Shown here piece after piece: positions 1 through 8,383 of a DNA stretch of 29,822 bases (the first letter of the stretch is position 1; every line of letters begins with the position of its first letter). This DNA is from a bacterium (GTDB lineage Bacteria > Vulcanimicrobiota > Vulcanimicrobiia > Vulcanimicrobiales > SCRA01). The stretch spans positions 1 to 29,822 of the forward strand of contig SCRI01000048.1 in assembly GCA_004298675.1 (NCBI GenBank), written 5' to 3'. The notes under the pieces are model-generated. The model had not been told where the DNA came from. It searched no databases and saw only the letters and a list, made by a program, of their open reading frames with translations. Made by a program: the position numbers and the translations under genes.

Positions 1-36
1 ATGGACTTCGAGCGCCGCATGAGTCAGCCCGCCTGA
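1..36 (+). other. Possible 3' end of an upstream gene
   Basis: Frame 1 is open from the first base to a TGA at 34-36 and encodes only eleven residues (MDFERRMSQPA). It may be the tail of a gene cut by the window edge or chance. Nothing identifies it. Confidence 0.2.
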
Positions 37-360
37 TGTCCAATCACAAACTCTCCACGGAACCGGACCAGCTTCAGTCCGGAGTCGTGGCTCGAGCGAG
101 CGGTTAAGAAGCTCGGCTGCCTTTGTATGGAGTGCAAGCGGAAGAATCCGCCGGGCATCCTTGCTGTCGATTCCATCATAGATCTCTCTAGAAATCTGCG
201 AGCCATTCGCAAATATACGAACTCGTGTGGTCACCCTGGCCGGCGTCAACCTCGTCGCGAGCACGAATTGTACGGTAAATTGCCAAACGCGCCAATTCGC
301 CGGGGAGTACGACCTCAGCGTAGCGGAGGCATAGATCGCCGCTGGCGACAAAATGGTAAT
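37..360. other. Non-coding leader region before the ClC gene
   Basis: This stretch of about 320 bases has no convincing intact gene. It contains an inverted repeat at 63-82 (CCGGAC and GTCCGG around an 8-base loop) without a following T-run, so it is at best a weak terminator of an upstream gene. Its second half (193-334) is a decayed copy of the 5' end of the TonB receptor gene found at 2176. A frame in phase with the ClC gene stays open back to an ATG at 127, but its amino acids look unlike any ClC N-terminus and it runs through the relic in another frame, so I treat it as non-coding. Confidence 0.55.
193..334 (+). pseudogene. Relic of a TonB-receptor 5' end
   Basis: Bases 193-214 are identical to 2143-2164, just upstream of the intact receptor gene, and 228-256 match 2321-2349 with one mismatch. 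The material between these blocks in the intact copy (about 142 bases) is missing here, and the junction falls on a GTGGT pentamer present at both ends in the intact copy (2178-2182 and 2320-2324). The remnant, read from 227, gives VVTLAGVNLV and later AGEYDLS, which correspond to receptor residues 49-58 and 76-82, and then stops at TAG 332-334. It is therefore a deleted, frameshifted partial duplicate, not a functional gene. How the ClC gene came to lie between relic and intact copy is not visible. Confidence 0.75.
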
Positions 361-2118
361 GTGACCAGCCGCCCGCATTTCGAGTTCGTCGAGCAGCGCG
401 GCGAGTACCGCCTGCACGTGGGCCGGATCGCCATCAGTCAAAGCACGCTGCTCCTCGCCGCAGCGATGCTGGTCGGTATTGGGGGTGGCTACGGCGCCGT
501 CGCCTTCCGGAAATTGATCGATCTCGAGACGTGGTTGGCGCTCGGCGGCATCGCAGGCTGGGCGAAGGCGCTCTTGGGACCAGTGGGCATCTTGATCCCG
601 CTCATGCTCGGCGGGGCGCTTGTCACGCTGATCATTCGCCGGCTTGCCCCAGAGGCGCACGGCGAAGGCGTACCCGAGGTGATGGCCGCAGTAGCGCTCC
701 ACGAAGGGCGGATCCCGGCGCGCGTCATCGCGGTCAAGACCGTTGCCTCCGCCACCACCCTCGGCTTCGGCGGCAGCGGCGGACGCGAAGGGCCGATCAT
801 TCAGATCGGCGCGGCGATCGGGTCGCTGGTGGGGCAATTGGCGCACGCGCCCGCGCCCATCATCCGGACCTTGGTGGCATGCGGCGCCGCCGCCGGCGTC
901 TCCGCAACGTTTAACGCCCCCATCGGGGGCGTGTTCTTTGCCAGCGAAGTAATCTTGGGTGAGTTCGCACCGCGTTCATTCGCGGTGATCGTGGTAGCGA
1001 GCGTGGTCTCCGCGGTGATCGGGCGCGCCTATCTTGGCGACCGCCCCTCGTTCGACGCGGCCGGTTTCAGGCTCGTCTCGGTACACGAGCTCTGGCTCTA
1101 CGCACTGCTGGGCGTGGTCTGCGCCGCCTGGGCGGCGGGTTTTGTCAAACTGCTCTACGCCGCCGAACAGCGCTTCGAGCGCTGGTCGATCCATCCGGTG
1201 GTGCGCACGTCAGTGGGCTTCGGCCTGGTTGGCCTGATCGGCATCTTCTATCCGCAGCTCTTCGGCGTTGGCTACAACTACGTGCAGCAGGTGCTCTACG
1301 AACACGTGCCGCTGGTCCACGCCACGATGCTGGCGCTGCTCAAGCCAATCGCCACCGCGATCACGCTGGGCAGCGGCGGCAGCGGTGGCGCCTTCTCACC
1401 TGCGCTCTACACCGGCGCGATGGTGGGCGACGCCTTTGGTGCGATCGTCCACGGCGCGTTCCCGGCCTGGACGGGTCCCGCCGCCGCCTATGGACTCGTG
1501 GCGATGGCGGCGTTCTTCGGCGCCGCCTCAGAGGCGCCGATCACGGCGATCACCATCGTCTTCGAGCTCTCCACGGACTACACGATCATTCTGCCGCTGA
1601 TGATCAGTACGGTCATTGCGACGGTGCTGGGGCGGCGCTTCATCGGCAGCACCATCTACCAGCTGAAGCTCGAGCACGAAGGCATCGACTGGAAGCGCGT
1701 TCGCCATCCCAGCCCGTTCGCCGGAATCGCGATCTCGCGCATCGCGCGCGCGGCGCGGATCGTCGCCGCACCGGACGATCTCGCGAAAACAATGGCCCAG
1801 CGCTGCGCCGAGGCGGGTGAGCTGGCACTGCCGATCACCGAAAACGGACGCTACGTCGGCATCGTCACCGCCGGCGACCTAGTACGCGCAGCGCTTGGCG
1901 ACGAGACACGCCGTGTGGATGAAATCATGCGCACGGACCGGCCGACACTTAGCCCGAGCGACTCGCTCGAGCAAGCGATGGCGCTCATGGCGGACCCAAG
2001 TGTCACGACTCTCGCCGTAGTCGAGCCAGCCACCGGTGCGCTCGCCGGCGTGGTGAACCGCGGCGACCTCGTGGCCGCGCAGAGCGCGCTGCTCGGGGCA
2101 CCCAGCACGCGATCCTAG
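361..2118 (+). CDS. ClC-family chloride channel/transporter with C-terminal CBS pair
   Basis: This is a 585-residue inner-membrane anion channel or transporter. The three ClC selectivity-filter motifs are present: GEGVPEV at about 101-107, GREGP at 141-145 with gating-type Glu143, and GGAFSP at 342-347. About 430 residues of hydrophobic helices are followed by two CBS repeats (about 460-577), which in this family bind adenine nucleotides and modulate gating. After Glu196 (the FASEV segment) the position matching the internal proton glutamate of ClC-ec1 appears to be Val197, which would favour channel rather than exchange behaviour; that is an alignment by eye. I chose GTG 361 because the open frame upstream crosses the receptor relic; no strong ribosome binding site is visible, so the start is uncertain. 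It stands alone, 57 bases before the TonB receptor gene. Confidence 0.9.
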   Translation: MTSRPHFEFVEQRGEYRLHVGRIAISQSTLLLAAAMLVGIGGGYGAVAFRKLIDLETWLALGGIAGWAKALLGPVGILIPLMLGGALVTLIIRRLAPEAHGEGVPEVMAAVALHEGRIPARVIAVKTVASATTLGFGGSGGREGPIIQIGAAIGSLVGQLAHAPAPIIRTLVACGAAAGVSATFNAPIGGVFFASEVILGEFAPRSFAVIVVASVVSAVIGRAYLGDRPSFDAAGFRLVSVHELWLYALLGVVCAAWAAGFVKLLYAAEQRFERWSIHPVVRTSVGFGLVGLIGIFYPQLFGVGYNYVQQVLYEHVPLVHATMLALLKPIATAITLGSGGSGGAFSPALYTGAMVGDAFGAIVHGAFPAWTGPAAAYGLVAMAAFFGAASEAPITAITIVFELSTDYTIILPLMISTVIATVLGRRFIGSTIYQLKLEHEGIDWKRVRHPSPFAGIAISRIARAARIVAAPDDLAKTMAQRCAEAGELALPITENGRYVGIVTAGDLVRAALGDETRRVDEIMRTDRPTLSPSDSLEQAMALMADPSVTTLAVVEPATGALAGVVNRGDLVAAQSALLGAPSTRS

Positions 2119-2142
2119 GGTTACAGCAGCGGCTCCGCCAGG

Positions 2143-2164
2143 AATCTGCGAGCCATTCGCAAAT
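2143..2164. repeat. 22-base repeat with internal inverted repeat, intact copy
   Basis: This 22-base block recurs exactly at 193-214. It contains TGCGA and TCGCA arms around a 5-base loop, extended by an outer AT pair after one mismatch. It lies 11 bases before the receptor start codon, so it could be an operator or a leader hairpin; its reappearance in the relic is explained by duplication. Confidence 0.6.
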
Positions 2165-2175
2165 GTAACACCCCT

Positions 2176-4371
2176 GTGTGGTACCGGATCAAGGGCTTCG
2201 CGCTCGTCACCCTCCTCTCTACGGCCGCCGCGGCGGCTTGCGTCTCGCCGGCATGGGCCGCCTTGGCCGCCATCCATGGCCGGCTGGTCGATGGCCGCGC
2301 CCAGCCGGTGGCCCATGCCGTGGTCACCCTGGCCGGCGCCAACCTCGTCCTGCACGCCACCACCAGGGGCGACGGGACGTTTACCTTTGGTGCCGTCGAC
2401 GCCGGCGAGTACGACCTCAGCGCCGATGTCGATAAGCAACACGCCGCCGCGCACATCGTGGTAGCCGGCGGCGACGCCAGCGCCCTGCTCGTGCTCGCGC
2501 CGCTGAAGACGATCGGCCGCGCCATCGCCGTGTCGCAAGCCACGGCCACACGCAGCGGCGGCTCGCTGACGCTGACCGCGGCGGACCTCATGCGCTCGCC
2601 CAGCGCCGACAGCGTGGCCAACGTCCTGGCCCAGCTGCCGGCCGCCGCACGCGGCTCCAACGGCCAGATCCATCTCAACGGCGACCACGGCGACGTCAAC
2701 TACCAGATCGATGGCGTCACCTTACCGCAATCGCTCAACCGCGTCATCGGCTCGGAGGTCGACCTTTCGCAGGTGGTCATGGTCGACGTGCTGGAGGGCG
2801 CGTACCCCGCGCAGTACGGTGGAAAGTTCGCCGCCGTCGTCAATCTCGCCACGGTCTCCGGCGCCGCCGAGAACGGCGCCAGCTACGCCGTCGGCGGAGA
2901 CAGCTACGGCGGCAGCTTCGCCGGCGCAACGCTCCACCGCCGCATCGGCGAGCGCGGCGGCCTCAGCCTCAGCCTCCACAACGAAACCACCGGCTGGGCC
3001 CTCGATCCTCCCGTGCGCGGCAACAACCACGACGCCGGCAGCGCCAGCAGCCAGTTCGCGCGCGTGACGCTGCCCTCAGGCACGGCCGGCTCCTTCAATC
3101 TCGATCTCGGCCACAGCTACCAAACGTTCCAGATTCCGCCCGACACCGCCAACGGCGTGCCGGCCAGCGCCGACGACGTTGAGACGCAGAACGACACGTT
3201 TGCGATCCTGCAGTGGCAGCGCGCGATCGACCAGCGCTCCTCGCTCGCGCTGAACGCGGGCACGAAAGTCTCGCGCATTCGTGACTTCGCCGATCTCGCG
3301 ACGGACTTGTCACCTGCCGCCGACGACCGCACCGCCACCAGCTACATGCTGGGTGGCGCGTACCGCCTGCAAGTTGGGCGCCACGCGCTGCAGTTCGGCG
3401 CCAACGGCGAGAGCGATGCCATCAGCAAGCGCTACAACGTCAACCAGCTGGTCGACGACGCACCCAACAGCGGACGCCAATACGCCGCCTACGCGCAAGA
3501 CGGCTGGCAGATATCACCGCGCTGGCGCTTGGACGCGGGGCTGCGCTACGACATGTTCGCGCTAGGCTCGGCAAGCTTTCTCGTGGGCTACGCGCAGACG
3601 AGCCCGCGCGCCAAGCTGACGCGCACGCTGGGCGCGCGCAGCTCCGCCTACGTCTATTACGGCCGCCTCTTCACGCCGTTCTCTCTCGAGAACATCTCAC
3701 CGGCTAACGCCCGCATCCTCAATCCCAGCTCCGGCACCGGCTTCGATCTCAAACCCGAGCGTGACTCGCTCTACGAAATCGGCGGGCACTTCCCGCTGGG
3801 CGGCGCGCAAGGCTCGTGGCGCGTCTCCCACAAAGTGGCGCGGGACTTGCTGGACGACGGCCAAGTGGGCGCCACCAACATCCACCAAGACGTCAACTTC
3901 GCACAGGGCGCCGTGGATCTGCAGACGCTGCTGCTGGAGTGGCCGCACGGCGCGCTCGGCCGCGCCTATCTCTCGCTGACGCACTCGCGTGCCGTCAACC
4001 GCGGCTGCGGCAGCAGCCTGCTGATCGACTGCAGCCAGTTCTCGCAGGATTGGACCAACGCCGATCACGATCAGCGTTGGAGCGCGACGGGCGGCATCGA
4101 GCATCCGCTTGCCGGCGGCGGCTGGCTCTCATTGGACGGCGAGTACGGCAGCGGTCTCAGCGAAAGCGCGCTCTGCGACGCCTGCAAGGTACCTCCGCAC
4201 GTGACCTTCGATGCCGCGTTCGGCCACCCGCTCTCAACCCGCGGCACGCTGGTTTTCAGAGTACGCAATCTCCTCGATGACCGCTACGCCATCACCATCG
4301 ACAGCAGTCTTCAGGGCACGCACTACGCGCAGCCGCGCACCGTCGAAATCGCCTACCGCTTCCGTTCGTAA
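2176..4371 (+). CDS. TonB-dependent receptor with carboxypeptidase-regulatory-like N-terminus
   Basis: This 731-residue outer-membrane protein is a receptor for TonB-energised uptake of an unknown ligand. It begins with a signal peptide (residues 1-28, cleavage expected after PAWA), continues with a beta-sandwich domain of the CarboxypepD_reg type (about 30-90, VVTLAGANLV and AGEYDLS), a plug domain (about 130-230, with QIDGVTLP and EGAYPAQYGG), and ends in a long beta-barrel closing on VEIAYRFRS. The length is normal to short for the family. Translation is taken from GTG 2176, since no ATG exists between the upstream in-frame stop and the signal peptide. No TonB, ExbB or SusD partner lies in the window, so the substrate is open; the adjacent amino-acid importer operon is only suggestive. 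Confidence 0.85.
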   Translation: MWYRIKGFALVTLLSTAAAAACVSPAWAALAAIHGRLVDGRAQPVAHAVVTLAGANLVLHATTRGDGTFTFGAVDAGEYDLSADVDKQHAAAHIVVAGGDASALLVLAPLKTIGRAIAVSQATATRSGGSLTLTAADLMRSPSADSVANVLAQLPAAARGSNGQIHLNGDHGDVNYQIDGVTLPQSLNRVIGSEVDLSQVVMVDVLEGAYPAQYGGKFAAVVNLATVSGAAENGASYAVGGDSYGGSFAGATLHRRIGERGGLSLSLHNETTGWALDPPVRGNNHDAGSASSQFARVTLPSGTAGSFNLDLGHSYQTFQIPPDTANGVPASADDVETQNDTFAILQWQRAIDQRSSLALNAGTKVSRIRDFADLATDLSPAADDRTATSYMLGGAYRLQVGRHALQFGANGESDAISKRYNVNQLVDDAPNSGRQYAAYAQDGWQISPRWRLDAGLRYDMFALGSASFLVGYAQTSPRAKLTRTLGARSSAYVYYGRLFTPFSLENISPANARILNPSSGTGFDLKPERDSLYEIGGHFPLGGAQGSWRVSHKVARDLLDDGQVGATNIHQDVNFAQGAVDLQTLLLEWPHGALGRAYLSLTHSRAVNRGCGSSLLIDCSQFSQDWTNADHDQRWSATGGIEHPLAGGGWLSLDGEYGSGLSESALCDACKVPPHVTFDAAFGHPLSTRGTLVFRVRNLLDDRYAITIDSSLQGTHYAQPRTVEIAYRFRS

Positions 4372-4406
4372 TATCGCTCCAAGCCCAGGGCAGAAGCGTG
4401 CCACCG

Positions 4407-4412
4407 TATAAT
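4407..4412 (+). promoter_or_regulatory. Candidate -10 box for catabolic operon 1
   Basis: A perfect TATAAT lies 46 bases before the first gene of the operon, in the 87-base gap after the receptor gene. No convincing -35 hexamer is found 16-18 bases upstream, so the promoter may need an activator. Confidence 0.4.
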
Positions 4413-4458
4413 CTATGCCTGCTTCTCGAATTACTAACGTTGAGGAAGGAGACGCTTC

Positions 4459-5766
4459 ATGTCGAGATCCTTCATCGTACGCATGCGAAATGCGCTTGCG
4501 CTCATCGCGCTCGCGTCGCTTGCCTTCCCGCCGCTGCCCTCCGCGGCCGCGGGACCGCCCATCAAAGTCGGCGCGGTCTTCCCGTTCTCGGGACCGCTTG
4601 CTCTTCTCGGTCAGGATTCATTCGACGGCGCCAACGTCGCCATGGAGATGATCAACGCCAAAGGCGGCGTCGACGGACGTAAATTGGAGTGGGTCAAAGC
4701 CGATTCGCCCAACGCCGAACAGGCGAACTCCCAAGCGGAGCGCCTGATCTCGCAGCAGGGGCTGAAGATCCTGATGGGCTCGTACGCCTCACCGATCGCC
4801 GTGGCGGCATCGCAGGTGGCCGAGCGCCATCACGTCATCTACTGGGAAGAGGGCGCGTGGACGAGCACGCTGTTCGATAATCATCCCAAGTACGTCTTCC
4901 GCGTCAACGTCTACGCGGTGCCCGCGGGCGATGCCGCGGTAGCCTACGCCGCGCAGACGGTGGCGCCGAAGATTGGCAAGACCGCCAAGACGCTGAAGGT
5001 GGCCATCGTCAACGAAGACGGTCCCTTCGGAACCAGCGTGGCCAACGCCGAGATCGCGCAGGCGCAGAAGCTCGGCGTCGATGTAGTGGCCCATCTGCCG
5101 TACAGCGCCAAGACCAACGACATGACGGCGCTGGTCCTCAAGCTCAAGGCCTCCAATCCCGACGTGCTGCTCGCAACGTCGTATATCAACGACGCCACGC
5201 TGCTGGTCAAGACGATGCGCTCGCAGGCGTTCCGGCCCAAAGCCATCATCGGCGCCTCCGCCGGCTTCGGTCTGCTGGCGCTCGGCAAGAACCTCGGTGA
5301 AGACGTCAACGGCATCCTCGAAGCCGACGCGCCGTCGATCATCAACCCCAAGGGCCTACGCCCCGCGGGCGAGGCGCTCTACAAGGAGTTCATCGACAAG
5401 TTCAAGGCCGCGACCGGGCGTGAACCCGACGGCTTCTCGTACATGGGCTTCACCGGCGCGTACTCGCTCTTCCACGACGTGCTGCCCAAGGCCAAGGATC
5501 CCAACAACACCGACGACATCCGCGCAGCGGCCGTGGCCGCCAACGTGCCGGAGGGGAGCTATCCCAACGGTTGGGGCCTGAAGTTCGATGAAACCGGGCA
5601 GAACACGCACATGTTCGCGGCGATGATCCAGTGGCAGAAGGGTGCGCCGGTCATCGTCGGCCCGGCCAACATCGCCATGGCCAAGCCGGAGATGATTCCG
5701 CTGCCGAATTGGGCCTACGTACCGCTGCACCTTGCAGCAAGGCTTGGGACGCTCCTCGGTCTCTAA
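4459..5766 (+). CDS. ABC transporter substrate-binding protein, LivK/amide-binding family (system 1)
   Basis: This 435-residue periplasmic protein is the ligand receptor of the first importer. An N-terminal signal peptide (about 1-31, ending in SAAA) is followed by the typical Peripla_BP_6 start IKVGAVFPFSGPLALLGQ and the family's two-lobe pattern, including NAKGGVDGRK near residue 65. The start ATG is well supported by an AGGAAGGAG ribosome binding site seven bases upstream. It heads an operon with two permeases, two ATPases, two C-N hydrolases and an aminotransferase. The ligand cannot be read from sequence; the fold binds branched-chain amino acids, amides, urea or aromatic acids in different members. 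The downstream hydrolases suggest an N-substituted amino acid or amide. Confidence 0.9.
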   Translation: MSRSFIVRMRNALALIALASLAFPPLPSAAAGPPIKVGAVFPFSGPLALLGQDSFDGANVAMEMINAKGGVDGRKLEWVKADSPNAEQANSQAERLISQQGLKILMGSYASPIAVAASQVAERHHVIYWEEGAWTSTLFDNHPKYVFRVNVYAVPAGDAAVAYAAQTVAPKIGKTAKTLKVAIVNEDGPFGTSVANAEIAQAQKLGVDVVAHLPYSAKTNDMTALVLKLKASNPDVLLATSYINDATLLVKTMRSQAFRPKAIIGASAGFGLLALGKNLGEDVNGILEADAPSIINPKGLRPAGEALYKEFIDKFKAATGREPDGFSYMGFTGAYSLFHDVLPKAKDPNNTDDIRAAAVAANVPEGSYPNGWGLKFDETGQNTHMFAAMIQWQKGAPVIVGPANIAMAKPEMIPLPNWAYVPLHLAARLGTLLGL

Positions 5767-5772
5767 CCGGGC

Positions 5773-6660
5773 GTGACGTTTCAGCTCTTCGTCCAGCTAC
5801 TCGCCGCCGGGGTTCTCCTCGGCGGCGTCTATGCATTGATCTCGATCGGCCTCACGCTGATCTTCGGCGTGATGCGCATCGTCAATTTCGCGCACGGCGA
5901 GTTCCTGATGGTCGGGATGTACCTGAGCTACTATCTGGTCACGGCCGCGCACATGAACCCCTACCTGGCGTTGATCGTGGTGGCGCCGGGGCTCTACCTC
6001 TTCGGGCTGCTGGTGGAGATGACGGTCATCAAGCCCACCGTCGGCCAGTCCGACGTCGTGCAGGTCTTCGCCACCGTCGGGCTCTCCATCGTGCTGCAGG
6101 CGGCGGCACTGATGGCGTTCAGCGCCAACGTGATGGGCCTCAATCTCCCCATCACCAACGCGTTGCTGCACCTGGGCTGGCTGACGATCGGCGTGCCGCA
6201 GGTGCTGGCGTTCGTCGCCGCGATGCTGGTGGCGGCGGCGCTGTTCGCGTTTCTGGGGCGCACGGACGTCGGCCGCGCCATCCGCGCCACCGCGCAGGAC
6301 CGTAGCGCGGCCGCGCTGATGGGCATCGACGTGCCCGCGATCTACCGCTTGACGTTCGCGCTGGGCACCGCGATGACGGGCCTGGCGGGGGCGCTATTGA
6401 TGCCTATCTACTCGGTGAGCCCGGACGTGGGCACACAATTCGTGCTGGTGGCCTTTGTGGTGGTGGTGCTCGGCGGCATGGGTTCGGTGAGTGGGGCGCT
6501 GGTGGGCGGGCTGCTGATCGGCATCGTCGAGACGTTCTCCGGTTTCGTGATCGATCCGCAGTGGAAGGCGGCCATCTACTTCATCATCTTCCTGATCGTG
6601 CTGGTCGTGCGCCCGGCGGGGCTGTTCGGCATCCGTGGCAGCGAGGAGACCGCCTCCTGA
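5773..6660 (+). CDS. Liv-type ABC transporter permease, LivH family (system 1)
   Basis: This 295-residue polytopic inner-membrane protein forms half of the translocation pore of importer 1. It shows the family's N-terminal helix and loop GVYALISIGLTLIFGVMRIV followed by NFAHGEFLMVG, and the conserved region LGGMGSVSGALVGGLLIG near residues 235-252. The start is GTG six bases after the stop of the binding-protein gene; there is no strong ribosome binding site, so translation is probably coupled. It ends in TGATG, its stop codon sharing one base with the next start. Length is normal for LivH. Confidence 0.9.
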   Translation: MTFQLFVQLLAAGVLLGGVYALISIGLTLIFGVMRIVNFAHGEFLMVGMYLSYYLVTAAHMNPYLALIVVAPGLYLFGLLVEMTVIKPTVGQSDVVQVFATVGLSIVLQAAALMAFSANVMGLNLPITNALLHLGWLTIGVPQVLAFVAAMLVAAALFAFLGRTDVGRAIRATAQDRSAAALMGIDVPAIYRLTFALGTAMTGLAGALLMPIYSVSPDVGTQFVLVAFVVVVLGGMGSVSGALVGGLLIGIVETFSGFVIDPQWKAAIYFIIFLIVLVVRPAGLFGIRGSEETAS

Positions 6661-7655
6661 TGCGCGCCGTCAAATATCTGCTGCTCGTGCTGGCGATCGT
6701 GGCGGCAGCGGTGGGCCCGCTCGTCACCAGCAACAGCTTCGTGCGCGATCTGTGGGTGCTGGTGGCGATGTGGGGCGCCGTTGCCACCGCCTGGAACTTG
6801 ATCGGCGGTTACGCCGGCGGCCTCTCTTTGGGGCATGCGGCGTTCTTCGGCATTGGCGCGTACACCAGCAGCCTGTTCTACCTGGACCTGCACCTCTCGC
6901 CGTGGCTGGGGGCGCTAGCCGGCGGCGTGGTGGCGATGCTCTCGGCGCTGGTGATCGGTTTCATCACCATTCGCCTGCGCGGGCCGTTCTTCGCGCTGGC
7001 CACGCTGGCGTTTGCCGCCATCCTCGGCATCGCGGCCACGAATCTCACCGCGCTGACGCACGGTGCGGAAGGCATGACGATTCCGTTCGCGCCGGGACTC
7101 GGCCACGCCATCTTCGCATCGAAACTCGACTACTACTACGTGGCGCTCGCGCTACTGCTAGCCTACGTCGCGCTGACGTGGTGGATCTCGGTCTCGCGCT
7201 TTGGCTACTACCTGGTGGCGATCCGCGAGAACGAGGACGCCGCGCAGGCGCTGGGCATCGACGCCGTGCGCGTCAAGCTCGCGGCCACGTTGCTCTCCGC
7301 CTTCATGACCGCGCTGGTAGGCAGCTTCTACGCGCAGTACCGGCTCTTCTTCGAACCCTCGATCTTCGCTACCGATATCTCCGTGCAGATCGCGCTCTTC
7401 GCCATCATCGGCGGCATGGGCACGGTGTGGGGCCCGCTCTTGGGCGCGGCAATCCTGGTGCCGGTGACGGGCGAGCTGCAGAGCTGGCTGGGATCGTCGC
7501 TGCCCGGCATCGACGCCTTCGTCTACGGCGCGATCCTGGTGCTGGCGATTCTCTTCGTCCCCAACGGATTCGTCTCGCTGCTGCGCCCGCTGTTCGCCGC
7601 CAAGCATCCGCCTGCAGCCACGCAGCAGGCCGCCGAAGCTGAGGCCAAGACATGA
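6660..7655 (+). CDS. Liv-type ABC transporter permease, LivM family (system 1)
   Basis: This is the second inner-membrane permease of importer 1, 331 residues. Family hallmarks are WNLIGGYAGGLSLGHAAFFG near residues 41-60, a region AIRENEDAAQALGIDAVRVK, and FAIIGGMGTVWGPLLGA towards the C-terminus, ending in the usual LFVPNGFVSLLRPLF. The frame is open 33 codons further upstream, but ATG 6660 overlaps the stop of the LivH gene by one base and begins the hydrophobic segment, so it is the likely start. Its 3' end overlaps the LivG gene by four bases (ATGA), indicating tight translational coupling. Confidence 0.9.
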   Translation: MRAVKYLLLVLAIVAAAVGPLVTSNSFVRDLWVLVAMWGAVATAWNLIGGYAGGLSLGHAAFFGIGAYTSSLFYLDLHLSPWLGALAGGVVAMLSALVIGFITIRLRGPFFALATLAFAAILGIAATNLTALTHGAEGMTIPFAPGLGHAIFASKLDYYYVALALLLAYVALTWWISVSRFGYYLVAIRENEDAAQALGIDAVRVKLAATLLSAFMTALVGSFYAQYRLFFEPSIFATDISVQIALFAIIGGMGTVWGPLLGAAILVPVTGELQSWLGSSLPGIDAFVYGAILVLAILFVPNGFVSLLRPLFAAKHPPAATQQAAEAEAKT

Positions 7656-8383
7656 GCGCGCTCTTGCAACTGCGCAACGTCGAGAAACGTTTCGGCGGCT
7701 TGCTCGCGGTCAAGGACTTCAACCTCGACGTCGAGCCCGGCGAGATCGTCGGCTTGATCGGACCCAACGGCGCCGGAAAGACCACGCTCTTCTCCTGCAT
7801 CGCCGGCTACCATCGCATCACCAAGGGCAGCATCGTGCTGGACGGGCACGAGATCGGCAATCGCCCCGCGTTCGAAGTCTGCCGTGCCGGCGTGGCGCGC
7901 ACGTTCCAAGTGGTCAAGCCGTTCGCGCGCATGACCGTGTTGCAGAGCGCGATGGTGGGCGCCTTCCTGCACCATCGCGATGCCGCCTCCGCGCGCCGGG
8001 TGGCGCTGGAAGTGTTGGGGCGCCTGCACATGGAGCATCTGGCGCACGTGGAGGCGCGCAGCCTGACACTGGTGCTCAAGAAGCGCTTGGAAGTGGCGCG
8101 GGCGCTCGCCACGCAGCCGCGCCTGCTGCTGCTGGACGAGGTGATGGCGGGTCTCTCACCGGGCGAGGTACCGGAGCTGCTCGACGTCATTCGCTCCATC
8201 AACGCCGGCGGCGTGACCGTGCTCTTCGTGGAGCACATCATGGCGGCGGTGATGACGATTGCGCAGCGCGTGGTGGTGCTGCATGGCGGCGAGTTGCTGG
8301 CCGACGGCACGCCCGCCGAAGTGTCACGAGATCCGCGCGTCGTTGCTGCATATCTCGGTGAGGAGTACGCCGCCGGTGCTTGA
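7652..8383 (+). CDS. Liv-type ABC transporter ATPase, LivG family (system 1), variant signature
   Basis: This 243-residue cytoplasmic ATPase powers importer 1. It has Walker A GPNGAGKTT (37-45), a Q-loop at Gln86 and Walker B LLLLDEV (158-164). The ABC signature is unusual: where LSGGQ or LSYGQ is expected the sequence reads LTLVLKKRLE (138-147), and Walker B continues DEVMAGL rather than DEPxxGL. Linked DEV/LT-type variants are known to me from part of the LivG family, so this is probably a functional subgroup and not decay; the other ATPases in the window keep a canonical LSxGE. The start ATG overlaps the LivM stop by four bases. Confidence 0.9.
   Translation: MSALLQLRNVEKRFGGLLAVKDFNLDVEPGEIVGLIGPNGAGKTTLFSCIAGYHRITKGSIVLDGHEIGNRPAFEVCRAGVARTFQVVKPFARMTVLQSAMVGAFLHHRDAASARRVALEVLGRLHMEHLAHVEARSLTLVLKKRLEVARALATQPRLLLLDEVMAGLSPGEVPELLDVIRSINAGGVTVLFVEHIMAAVMTIAQRVVVLHGGELLADGTPAEVSRDPRVVAAYLGEEYAAGA

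Noticed and set aside
63-82. Hairpin as a transcription terminator
   Set aside because: A 6-base stem with an 8-base loop and no T-run; too weak to call.
127-360. N-terminal extension of the ClC protein starting at ATG 127
   Set aside because: The frame is open but its residues do not look like a ClC N-terminus and it crosses the receptor relic in a different frame; GTG 361 is a better start.
1879-2688. Minus-strand open frame across the end of ClC and start of the receptor gene
   Set aside because: It is antisense to two well-supported genes and its residue composition (Arg/Gly/Ala-rich) is that of a GC-rich shadow frame.
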